From an uncultured Eubacteriales bacterium (GTDB lineage Bacteria > Bacillota > Clostridia > Oscillospirales > CAG-272): a stretch of 64,000 nucleotides of DNA. A program made the translations under genes and the position numbers. The stretch is from NCBI GenBank assembly GCA_934433485.1, contig CAKRZR010000013.1, positions 1-64,000 of the forward strand, given 5' to 3'. The notes below the pieces were generated by a model. That model did no database searches, was not told where the DNA came from, and saw only the letters and a list, made by a program, of their open reading frames with translations. Below, in pieces: positions 43,233-51,372 of the stretch (positions are counted from its first letter, which is position 1; each line of letters begins with the position of its first letter).

Positions 43233-44420
43233 ATGACCTACAATAAGAAAAGTGTAGAAGACATCGACGTAGCCGGCAAGCGGGTTCTGGTCCGCTGCGA
43301 CTTCAACGTTCCGCTCAAGGACGGCGTCATCACCGACGAAAACCGCATCAACGGCGCCCTGCCGACCATCCAGTATCTGATGAGCCACGGCGCACGTGTG
43401 ATCCTTTGCTCCCACCTCGGTCGTCCGAAGGGAGAATTCAACATGAAGTATTCTCTCGCACCCGTTGCGAAGAGACTGTCCGAAAAGCTCGGCGTGGAAG
43501 TGCCGCTCGCCGCGGATGTGATCGGTCCGGACGCCAAGGCGAAGGCCGCTGCTCTGAAGGACGGCGACGTGATGCTGCTCGAAAACGTCCGTTTCCATGC
43601 GGAAGAGGAAAAGAACGATCCCGCGTTCTCCAAGGCACTCGCTTCTCTGGCGGATATCTTCGTGAACGATGCGTTCGGCACCGCGCACAGAGCCCATTCC
43701 TCTACCGCCGGCGTGGCAGATTATCTTCCGGCAGTCTGCGGCTTCCTGATCCAGAAGGAGCTGAACGTTATGGGTAAGGCTCTGGACGATCCGGCGCGCC
43801 CGTTCGTAGCGATCCTCGGCGGTGCAAAGGTCTCCGACAAGATCGGCGTCATCAACAACCTCATCGAAAAGGTTGACACTCTCATCATCGGCGGCGGTAT
43901 GGCGTACACCTTCTTCGCGGCGCTCGGCAACACCACCGGCACCTCCATCTGCGAACGGGACAAGCTCGACCTCGCCCGTGAGCTGATGGCAAAGGCAAGA
44001 GAAAAAGGCGTAAACTTCCTGCTCCCGGTAGACAACGTGATCGGTAGAGAATATAAGGAAGACACCACCTTTATGCGCATCTACTCCGACTCCATTCCGG
44101 ACGGCTGGATGGGACTCGACATCGGCGAAAAGACCCAGGAGCTCTACTCTAAGACCATCATCGGCTCCGGCACCGTGGTCTGGAACGGTCCGATGGGCGT
44201 TTCCGAATGGGAAAACTTCGCCTCCGGTACCCGCGCGGTCGCTAAGGCTGTCGCAGATTCCGGCGCGGTCTCCATCATCGGCGGCGGCGACTCCGCGGCG
44301 GCTGTCGAACAGCTCGGCTACGCGGACAAGATGACCCACATCTCCACCGGCGGCGGCGCGTCCCTCGAATTCTTAGAGGGCAAGGAGCTTCCCGGTATCG
44401 CCTGCCTCCAGGACAAGTAA
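43233..44420 (+). CDS. pgk: Phosphoglycerate kinase
   Basis: A 395-residue glycolytic kinase that makes ATP and 3-phosphoglycerate from 1,3-bisphosphoglycerate. Signature VLVRCDFNVPLKDG near residue 20, VFVNDAFGTAHRAHSST-type block (IFVNDAFGTAHRAHSSTAG), ILGGAKVSDKIGVINNL, NGPMGVSEWE and SIIGGGDSAAAVEQLG are all present. Normal length. The start at 43233 has AGGAGA 6 bases upstream and is preferred over 43218. tpiA follows after 108 bases, so they probably form the pgk-tpiA operon. Confidence 0.97.
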   Translation: MTYNKKSVEDIDVAGKRVLVRCDFNVPLKDGVITDENRINGALPTIQYLMSHGARVILCSHLGRPKGEFNMKYSLAPVAKRLSEKLGVEVPLAADVIGPDAKAKAAALKDGDVMLLENVRFHAEEEKNDPAFSKALASLADIFVNDAFGTAHRAHSSTAGVADYLPAVCGFLIQKELNVMGKALDDPARPFVAILGGAKVSDKIGVINNLIEKVDTLIIGGGMAYTFFAALGNTTGTSICERDKLDLARELMAKAREKGVNFLLPVDNVIGREYKEDTTFMRIYSDSIPDGWMGLDIGEKTQELYSKTIIGSGTVVWNGPMGVSEWENFASGTRAVAKAVADSGAVSIIGGGDSAAAVEQLGYADKMTHISTGGGASLEFLEGKELPGIACLQDK

Positions 44421-44487
44421 TCGTATAATACGTCCGAAAACGCAAAGAACGCTCGGACAGAATGGAATTTCAAGCAACGAAAGGATC

Positions 44488-44511
44488 GGGAGAGGCTGCG
44501 CGGTCTCTCCC
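44488..44511 (+). promoter_or_regulatory. Hairpin in the pgk-tpiA gap
   Basis: GGGAGAG pairs with CTCTCCC around a 10-nt loop, 17 bases before the tpiA ATG. There is no T run, so it is not a terminator. It may affect transcript stability or tpiA translation, since the usual ribosome binding site position lacks a good match. Confidence 0.45.
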
Positions 44512-44528
44512 GGTATCGGTATAGAATC

Positions 44529-45299
44529 ATGAAAAAGTCTCATCGCAGTGTCGTGATCGCGGGCAACTGGAAAATGAACATGACCCCGTCCACAGCAAAG
44601 GTCGCAGTGGCAGAAACCGCCGCTCTTTGCGCCGGTAAGGACGGCTGCAAGGTCGTGCTGTGCGTTCCGTTTGTAGACCTCCCCGTCGCCATCGAAGCGG
44701 CAAAGGGCACGAACGTACATATCGGCGCGCAGAACGTGCATTTTGAGAAAAAGGGTGCTTTCACCGGCGAGATCTCCGCGGACATGCTCCTGGAGCTCGG
44801 CTGCGAATACGTCATCATCGGTCACAGCGAACGGCGGCAGTACTTCGGCGAAACCGATGAAACCGTCAACAAGAGAGTCCGCGCCGCTCTGGACGCAGGA
44901 CTGAAGGTCATCCTTTGCCTTGGGGAAGTGCTCGCGGAAAGACAGTCCGGCATCACCTCGGAGATCGTCTCCATGCAAACCAAGCTCGACCTCGCCGGGA
45001 TTCCCGCAGAGCAGATGGCAAACGTCATCATCGCGTATGAACCGGTATGGGCAATCGGCACCGGTCTGACCGCGACCCCGGATCAGGCGGAGGAAGTCTG
45101 CGCCATTATCCGCGGGGTCGTCGCCGGTCTCTATGGCGAGGATATCGCAGAAGCGCTGACCATCCAGTACGGCGGATCCATGAACGACGGCAACGCCGCG
45201 GAGCTGCTCTCCAAGGTAGACGTGGACGGCGGTCTGATCGGCGGCGCGTCCCTCGTTCCGGCAAAGTTCGCGAAGATCGTGGACGCTGCGCAGGCATAA
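44529..45299 (+). CDS. tpiA: Triosephosphate isomerase
   Basis: A 256-residue glycolytic enzyme interconverting dihydroxyacetone phosphate and glyceraldehyde 3-phosphate. VVIAGNWKMNMTPS holds the phosphate-binding Asn/Lys, VIIGHSERRQYFGETD the catalytic His, and IAYEPVWAIGTG the catalytic Glu; IQYGGSMNDGNAAEL closes the site. Length is usual. The start lacks a clear ribosome binding site (CGGTATAGAATC precedes it), so coupling through the shared transcript with pgk is possible. A terminator follows. Confidence 0.97.
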   Translation: MKKSHRSVVIAGNWKMNMTPSTAKVAVAETAALCAGKDGCKVVLCVPFVDLPVAIEAAKGTNVHIGAQNVHFEKKGAFTGEISADMLLELGCEYVIIGHSERRQYFGETDETVNKRVRAALDAGLKVILCLGEVLAERQSGITSEIVSMQTKLDLAGIPAEQMANVIIAYEPVWAIGTGLTATPDQAEEVCAIIRGVVAGLYGEDIAEALTIQYGGSMNDGNAAELLSKVDVDGGLIGGASLVPAKFAKIVDAAQA

Positions 45300-45314
45300 T
45301 CCAATCACAGAAAT

Positions 45315-45370
45315 GAAAACGGCGCAGCCGCAGCGGAAATCTTTTTCCAATCCGACCGCGCCGTTTTTTC
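45315..45370 (+). terminator. Terminator after tpiA
   Basis: GAAAACGGCGC pairs with GCGCCGTTTTTTC. Confidence 0.85.
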
Positions 45371-45386
45371 CATAAGAGGAATCAAT

Positions 45387-45872
45387 ATGTTAGAGATCAA
45401 AGAATGCACCTTTGAGCCGTTTGCCGTGATCGGACTGGTCGGCGACAGCGACGAGGGTCCCGGCTACGTGGACGCGCTGTGGCAGAAAATGAACAAATAC
45501 GGCAAATCCATCATGCACCTTGCGAAAAAGGACGACGACGGCGAGATCATGGGCGCGTGGGGACTGATGAACGATGAATCCCTCTCGTTCCTGCCGCCGG
45601 ACGAACGCAAATCGAAAAAGGTCGTCTATCTCGCCGGGATCGAAACCGCCGTGGACGCGAAGCCGCCGAAGGGATATACGAAATGGGTCGTGCCAGCGTT
45701 TGATTACGTGTACGCGCCGGTCGTCGGGCAGAAAACCGCCGTCATCCAGGAGGTCATGGCGTATCTCGATGCGCACGATCTGACCTTTGCCGCCTGCCCG
45801 TTCGATTTCATGCCGCCAGGTGGCGGAAACATGTATCTGTTTTTCCCGGTAAAGGCGGATACGGACAAATAA
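45387..45872 (+). CDS. GyrI-like small-molecule-binding domain protein
   Basis: A 161-residue stand-alone GyrI-like (AraC effector-binding, Rob C-terminal) domain. FAVIGLVGDSD, VYLAGIETAVDAKPPKGYTK and a central WVVPAFDYVYAPVVG match the layout of that fold, which binds hydrophobic small molecules. No DNA-binding domain. It opens an operon with the transglutaminase-like and small membrane protein genes (gaps of 18 and 1 bases). GAGGAATC precedes the start. Its ligand is unknown. Confidence 0.72.
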   Translation: MLEIKECTFEPFAVIGLVGDSDEGPGYVDALWQKMNKYGKSIMHLAKKDDDGEIMGAWGLMNDESLSFLPPDERKSKKVVYLAGIETAVDAKPPKGYTKWVVPAFDYVYAPVVGQKTAVIQEVMAYLDAHDLTFAACPFDFMPPGGGNMYLFFPVKADTDK

Positions 45873-45890
45873 AGAAAACGGAGGACGACC

Positions 45891-47300
45891 ATGCTGCCAA
45901 ACGATCCCTTTTGCTATACGGAGCTGCAATACCTGACCGTGCCGCTGCCTGCCGAAATCGCCGCACTGCGGGAACGCGCCGATTTTGCCGGTGAGGTACG
46001 CCGGATCGATGAGCTGCTGCCGCGTGTCACCGATACCGTCATGCGCAAGCGGTTGAACCTGGAGCGCTTCATCGCCAACGGGCTGACAAAGGATTACAAA
46101 ACGGATTTCGCCGCCATGCTTGAGAAGCTGCGCGAGCGGTATCCGGCTGTGACGGCGGCGCACCTTTCTGAAATTCTCGACATGGGCTTTGCCGACGTGG
46201 TGTACCGCCCGGATGCCGTGTATTTCGAAAACGCCGCGCTCTCCAATATCCTCGACCAGTGCGCCACATATCTGCGCCGGATCGCGGAGTCCGATTATAT
46301 TCCGCAGCCCGATTACCGAATCACGGAGACGCACATCGCCGCACTGCGAAAATACGAGACGGTGCGCATTCGATACACGGTGCGGGAATCCGTGCGTCCG
46401 GACATTGTACGCGAAGGCAAAACGCTGCGGGTCTGGCTGCCGTATCCATGCGTGACGCCGGAGCTCTCCGACACAAGACTGCTTGCCGCCTCCCATCCCG
46501 TGCGCATCGACGATCACCCGCTCCGCTGCGCCTATATGGAGATCCCCGACTACCACGGCGAGACGGCGGAGATCACCCTGTCGTTCGCGAATACGGCATA
46601 CTACAGAGAGATCGCGCCGGATATGGTGGACGAAGTACAGCCGCATATGCCCGAATACCTCGGTGAACAGCTCTCGCACATCCATTTTTCGCCGTATCTG
46701 CGCCTGCTGGAAGCGGAGATCACCGGGCATCACAAAAATCCCCTCGTCCGCGCGCGCCGCATTTACGACTACATCACAAAGAACGTCCGCTACTCCTTCA
46801 TGCGCGAATACCGCTACTTTGACGACATCCCGACCTACTGCGCCGTCAACCATCGCGGAGACTGCGGCGTACAGGCGCTGCTCTTCATCACCCTTGCCCG
46901 CATATCCGGCATTCCGGCGCGCTGGCAATCCGGCAATTTCGTCAAGCCCGCGCTCTCGGACAGCAAGGGCGGTCACATCGGCTCCCACGACTGGGCGCAG
47001 TTCTATATTGCCCCGTTTGGCTGGCTTTTGTGCGATCCCTCCGTCGGCGGCGGCGCGTATCGGAATGGCAAAGAGGACATCTGGAACTTCTATTTCTGCC
47101 ACGCCGACGCGTTCCGGTATATCTGCGCGACCGCGTTCCAGAGCGATCTGTCCCCGGCAAAGACGTACATGCGCCTCGATCCCTACGACAACCAGAGCGG
47201 CGAGGCGGAATACACGGACGAATACCTCGATCCCGACGACGTGACCTGCCGCAAGGAAATCTGCGATACCGAGATCACCTGCGGCGCGGAGGACGACTGA
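45891..47300 (+). CDS. Transglutaminase-like domain protein
   Basis: A 469-residue protein with a C-terminal transglutaminase-like cysteine protease fold (about 280-400). The catalytic Cys lies in NHRGDCGVQALLFITLARIS, the His in SKGGHIGSHDWAQFYI and the Asp in WLLCDPSVGGG. The N-terminal 200 residues are helical and unassigned, and a beta-rich part (about 150-260) lies between. No signal peptide or membrane segment is seen, so it is probably cytoplasmic and may act as a peptidase or amidase. GGAGGACG precedes the start. Confidence 0.8.
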   Translation: MLPNDPFCYTELQYLTVPLPAEIAALRERADFAGEVRRIDELLPRVTDTVMRKRLNLERFIANGLTKDYKTDFAAMLEKLRERYPAVTAAHLSEILDMGFADVVYRPDAVYFENAALSNILDQCATYLRRIAESDYIPQPDYRITETHIAALRKYETVRIRYTVRESVRPDIVREGKTLRVWLPYPCVTPELSDTRLLAASHPVRIDDHPLRCAYMEIPDYHGETAEITLSFANTAYYREIAPDMVDEVQPHMPEYLGEQLSHIHFSPYLRLLEAEITGHHKNPLVRARRIYDYITKNVRYSFMREYRYFDDIPTYCAVNHRGDCGVQALLFITLARISGIPARWQSGNFVKPALSDSKGGHIGSHDWAQFYIAPFGWLLCDPSVGGGAYRNGKEDIWNFYFCHADAFRYICATAFQSDLSPAKTYMRLDPYDNQSGEAEYTDEYLDPDDVTCRKEICDTEITCGAEDD

Positions 47301-47301
47301 C

Positions 47302-47889
47302 ATGTTCTGGCGCGGCGTCGGAGGGCTCGTTCTCTGCATCGCCCTGTTTCCCGTAATCCGACTTTTCTGCAAGCGCGTCTCCCTTGTCCTGCGCCTGAAA
47401 AAGGTCTGCCGGGAAAAAGGATTTGCGCTGACCCCGCTGCACCGGCTGTGGTTTCTCTGGCTGCGCGGCGGCAATACGTTTGATTTTGCCGTGGAAACGC
47501 GGGACGACGCGTATGCCGTAAAGCTCTTCGGCGTGTGGCGAAAGCACGACGAGCTGCGCTTTGGACCGGGGGACAGCTACCTCGTGCGCCACCAGTTCGC
47601 CTTTCTCTCCCGTATGGGCGAAGGCATTGCCATGACGCTGTGGGAATCGCGCGAAAAACCGCTGCCTGTCTATCGGTACACGCAGGAGATGACGGATTCC
47701 TATGCCGGAAAGCTGTGGAAACCCGTGCTTCTGATGCACCCGGTTGGTCTTTCGATCCGACTCGTGGACAAACGCGGCTCCTCCGTCCAGATTTGCTCCG
47801 GCGACTGCGCGTCCCGGTACCCGATCACCTCCGCATTCCAATTTCTGGAAACGCTCCAATGCGCGCCGGAATGGGAACACAAAAAATAA
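47302..47889 (+). CDS. Small N-terminally anchored membrane protein
   Basis: A 195-residue protein of unknown function. One hydrophobic segment near residues 5-20 (GGLVLCIALFPVIRLF) is followed by a basic, mostly soluble domain. It starts 1 base after the transglutaminase stop; GGAGGA inside that gene serves as ribosome binding site. No family recognised. Confidence 0.7.
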   Translation: MFWRGVGGLVLCIALFPVIRLFCKRVSLVLRLKKVCREKGFALTPLHRLWFLWLRGGNTFDFAVETRDDAYAVKLFGVWRKHDELRFGPGDSYLVRHQFAFLSRMGEGIAMTLWESREKPLPVYRYTQEMTDSYAGKLWKPVLLMHPVGLSIRLVDKRGSSVQICSGDCASRYPITSAFQFLETLQCAPEWEHKK

Positions 47890-47896
47890 CAATGCC

Positions 47897-47943
47897 AAAA
47901 AACGACCGCACATCACGACAAAAACGCGTGTGCGATCGTTTTT
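47897..47943. terminator. Bidirectional terminator
   Basis: AAAAAACGACCGCACA pairs with TGTGCGATCGTTTTT (one bulge or mismatch). It lies between convergent transcription units. Confidence 0.75.
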
Positions 47944-47965
47944 CTTATGTGCGATCGGTTTGACT

Positions 47966-48238
47966 TTATCCCGCGAGATACACAATCCACGCGACAAGGA
48001 CAACGGCGGCGACCAGTCCCATCGCGCCCACCGGCAGCCACAGCGCGATCCCGGCGAGTCCGTTCGCCTTGCCTTCCAGATACCGGCAAACCGGCACGGC
48101 GGCAAAGCAGACAAAGAGCACCGGCAAAACGACAGCGAGCGGCAAAACATGCGCCCACAGGTAGCATAGTCCGCAGATCAGGGCAAGCATACAGATGCAT
48201 AGCTCAAAAATGCGGTATTTTGAAAAATTCGACTTCAT
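47966..48238 (-). CDS. Small integral membrane protein
   Basis: A 90-residue protein made almost entirely of three hydrophobic segments (IFELCICMLALICGLCYLW, AVVLPVLFVCFAAVPV and ALWLPVGAMGLVAAVVLVAW). No family recognised. GGAGGATACA precedes the start. It lies 24 bases after the 1018-residue surface protein gene and is probably the last gene of the GH95 operon. Confidence 0.68.
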   Translation of the reverse strand: MKSNFSKYRIFELCICMLALICGLCYLWAHVLPLAVVLPVLFVCFAAVPVCRYLEGKANGLAGIALWLPVGAMGLVAAVVLVAWIVYLAG

Positions 48239-48262
48239 TGTATCCTCCGTTTCCCGCCTGTT

Positions 48263-51200
48263 TTATCGGCTCCGGTAGGGATTCCCCGGATGACGGACAG
48301 ACTCTGCGGTTTCCGCGCGTTCCGCCTCCTCACGGTCACGACGGTTGAGCAGCGCAATGGTACAGAACGTGAAAATCGCCACAAGCACAAGGAAATACGC
48401 CGCGTACGCGCCGTTTTGGCTCTGCATATCCCCGCTCTTTTCGATCGGATAGAACCGTTCGCGCAGGGTCTGACCGTCCTCCGCAGCACTGCCGGCTGTG
48501 ACCAAGGATACCTCCAAAATCACATCCGACTCCGCATAAATGAGGATTCCCACATATTCGACGTTCTGCGCGTACGGATAGGCGGTAAGGTCGCAGTGCA
48601 CGGTGTACACGCCGTCCGCGGTGATGGGATCGATCGCGTATTCCGCCCGGCAGTCGTCCGCGCCGACCAAGAACAGCAGCGTCACCGGTCGTGAGGTTCC
48701 GCGCACGGCGATGGTGAACGCGAGGTCCGTTACACCGCCGCAGTCCACGCTCTGTGCAAAGTCGCCAAGCAGGATGCCGCCCGCGATACCCTCTGTGGTG
48801 TCCGCGTATCGTTCAAACGGCATGACGCTTTGCAAGGATCGCGCCTGTTCGCCGTCGTGGTCGGAAAATGCCTGGCTATAATCCGTGATGAGCGAGGTGA
48901 TCCCGCCGCCCGCGAGCCAGCTGTCGTTGTGGTAGAGTGCTGTGAAATCCCATAGGCGGATCTGTCCGGCGAGCGTCTGTGCACTCTCTCCGACAGTGGC
49001 GGTCAGATTCACGACGCTCCGTTCCCCCGTGCCGATTCCGTTGATGGCGGCATACGTCTTCTGCGCGACTGCGGTATAGATCCGACGCAGCGACAAAACG
49101 ACGGCACGCGGCTTCTCTCTGCCGACTGTATTTGTCAGATTCTCGTACCGCGCGACCAGATTCGCCTTGTCCTCCGCCGTGTTGTCCGGCTCCCAAAAAT
49201 ACAAAACGCCTGAATAGCTGTCGTTTTCAGCAAGCGAAGTGCCAATCGCCGCTGTTATCGCCGTCTGGGATTCACTATCGTCGTGGAAATACCAGCCGAG
49301 GAGCCACGGCGTATCTCCTTTTTCGTCCATGGCAGAGACGATACGCGCACAGACCCCCTCCGGATTGTATGTATCCGCCTCCGGACAGCGCACCGCCTCA
49401 CCGCGATAGGTATAGCCGTCCGCGAATGGCAGCACCAGCATGATCCCCGGCAGCTGTGCCGACGCGATCCGATAGGTGTACGCAGCAAGCTGCCCCAGCT
49501 CGTCCATGACGGTATCCGTGAGCCGTGCGCCGACGTACTTTTCGCAGTTCAGTCCGCGTCCGAGAAGGATGCCGTCCACCTCGTCGTACCGTTCCAAGAG
49601 ATAGGACAGAAGCGCGCCGTAGGTTTCCGCGCTCTCCGCCTCTGCGAGACACGGCAAATAGGAAGCCGCGGCGACGGAATCATAGGTCAGCCCGGCAATC
49701 GGCGTATCCGAGGTGATGCGCAGCCAGATCTCCAGACCCGCCTTCGCGTAAAACGGAATATCGCCGTCGAGCTGACGCAGAAAATCCGCGTTCAAGGCAA
49801 CGTTGGTGTCCCCACGGCGGCACAGCACGGACTTTTCTCCGGCGGCGAGCAGCGTATTGAGCGGCACATCGACCACCACATGGGATACGTTTGACTCGTA
49901 CACACCCATCGCGCTCGCGTTTTCCAGTCCCAGTGTGGATACCACGGACGCGGACGGCTCTCTGCCCCCGAAATACCGCGGCTTGGTCAGATAGAGGTCG
50001 CGCGCGTCTCCGTTCTCGTCCTTTTCCCGGATCGCCACCGTATAGAGCCACGTATCCGCCTTTTCCCCAAGCGGCGCAAAAGCCACGCGGAAGTCAAAGG
50101 TATTTGCCACCGGCGCGGCAGCCAGGGTCACGGATTCGCCGTCCTCTCCCTCCGGCAGCGCAAGCAGCACGATCTGGTCCCCGCTGTACTGCCGTACCAG
50201 CTCCCGCCGGATCTTTCCGCTGCAATCGAGCTGCCGGTCGTTCACGGTACCGCCGAGGGTCAGCGAATACTTTTCCAGTCCTCCGAGAATCGGCACGCTT
50301 TTTCCGGCAGTGCTCTTATACGTCTCGATGGCGACCGATTGCAGCGCGAAGGAATAGCCGTCCGTGGCTGTGACATTCTCAAACTGGAGTGTGTATGTGC
50401 GCCACAGCTGCTCGCCTTCCTCCGCAATCGTTCCGGTCGCGATCCGATAGCGCACGCCGCCCGTCACGCGCACAGGCCTGGTCGTGACAGTTTCGCCGCT
50501 CTCCTCCGTCAGCACGCAGGTCAGCGTTCCGCCGGTTTCCACACCGTCTAAGGCAATGGTGAGCACGCGCTCCCCGGCGTCGTAGGTCAAAACGGAATCC
50601 GCGATCGCAGCTGTTACGGTCATGTTTCCGTTCGCGTCCGGAAACAGGTACACGGCTTCTCCGTCGAGGACCTGACATCTGCCGTCCTCCGCCGTGATTT
50701 CCGCCGCATTCAGGTGCGCAAACAGCCACGGATTCCGCTCCGTCCACACAGGCGGCGTCCATTCCATGCGTTCTGGCGGATTTTCGCGGTCATAGGCGAC
50801 GGAAATATCAAGCGCCGTGACAGTATCACCCAGCGGCTCCGCGGACAGGTGGACAGCCACCCGTCGATTGGCAGGAAGGTCCGTCTGATATACTGTGTCC
50901 ACGCCATCGCTGCGGCAGGTGATCGTGACCGCATACGTCCGATCCTCCGCCGCCGACAGATCGGAAATATATACGCCAATGGACAGCGCCCGTGCGCTTC
51001 GGACAGAGATGCTCCCGCGATACTGCACGCTCGCCGTATCCGCCGTGGCAGACGGTCGCAGAACCAGTCGCGCGCCGTCCTCGAGGATTTCGACGCCGGA
51101 GGTCGCTTGTGTGCCGTCGGATGCGCCGCCGCGATAGTACCATGTGCCGCTGTCGGTCGCCACGCCGCTTTCCGTAAAGGGCAGAATGGGATCGCGCAGC

Positions 51201-51319
51201 ATTGCCTGCCAGTCCGCCATGTGCGCCGCCGGCTCGACCCAGACGTCCTGACCGGCGCAAAGGGTCGCCAGGACAAGGATCGTGCACACCGCACAGATAC
51301 ACCATATCAGCCTTTTCAT
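48263..51319 (-). CDS. Large exported, membrane-anchored protein, glycosidase-like
   Basis: A 1018-residue protein. An N-terminal signal (LIWCICAVCTILVLATLC) leads to a large extracytoplasmic part and then a C-terminal membrane anchor near residues 975-995 (YAAYFLVLVAIFTFCTIALL) followed by a charged tail. Residues about 60-460 are beta-rich, possibly carbohydrate-binding repeats. Residues about 460-800 (VDGILLGRGLNCEKYVG, SAQLPGIMLVLPFADGYTY, GWYFHDDSESQTAI) look like a TIM-barrel hydrolase of the DUF5722 kind, but I cannot confirm this. GGGAGAG precedes the start. It follows the GH95 gene by 53 bases, which suggests joint glycan handling at the cell surface. Confidence 0.7.
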   Translation of the reverse strand: MKRLIWCICAVCTILVLATLCAGQDVWVEPAAHMADWQAMLRDPILPFTESGVATDSGTWYYRGGASDGTQATSGVEILEDGARLVLRPSATADTASVQYRGSISVRSARALSIGVYISDLSAAEDRTYAVTITCRSDGVDTVYQTDLPANRRVAVHLSAEPLGDTVTALDISVAYDRENPPERMEWTPPVWTERNPWLFAHLNAAEITAEDGRCQVLDGEAVYLFPDANGNMTVTAAIADSVLTYDAGERVLTIALDGVETGGTLTCVLTEESGETVTTRPVRVTGGVRYRIATGTIAEEGEQLWRTYTLQFENVTATDGYSFALQSVAIETYKSTAGKSVPILGGLEKYSLTLGGTVNDRQLDCSGKIRRELVRQYSGDQIVLLALPEGEDGESVTLAAAPVANTFDFRVAFAPLGEKADTWLYTVAIREKDENGDARDLYLTKPRYFGGREPSASVVSTLGLENASAMGVYESNVSHVVVDVPLNTLLAAGEKSVLCRRGDTNVALNADFLRQLDGDIPFYAKAGLEIWLRITSDTPIAGLTYDSVAAASYLPCLAEAESAETYGALLSYLLERYDEVDGILLGRGLNCEKYVGARLTDTVMDELGQLAAYTYRIASAQLPGIMLVLPFADGYTYRGEAVRCPEADTYNPEGVCARIVSAMDEKGDTPWLLGWYFHDDSESQTAITAAIGTSLAENDSYSGVLYFWEPDNTAEDKANLVARYENLTNTVGREKPRAVVLSLRRIYTAVAQKTYAAINGIGTGERSVVNLTATVGESAQTLAGQIRLWDFTALYHNDSWLAGGGITSLITDYSQAFSDHDGEQARSLQSVMPFERYADTTEGIAGGILLGDFAQSVDCGGVTDLAFTIAVRGTSRPVTLLFLVGADDCRAEYAIDPITADGVYTVHCDLTAYPYAQNVEYVGILIYAESDVILEVSLVTAGSAAEDGQTLRERFYPIEKSGDMQSQNGAYAAYFLVLVAIFTFCTIALLNRRDREEAERAETAESVRHPGNPYRSR

Positions 51320-51372
51320 CGTAGTTTCTCTCCCATCAAACGGAAATCAGCGTTTCCTTCCGTATTATAGAA

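Noticed and set aside
45390..47474. 694-residue open frame opposite the GyrI-like and transglutaminase genes
   Set aside because: Arg/Val/His-rich antisense shadow of two well-supported genes.
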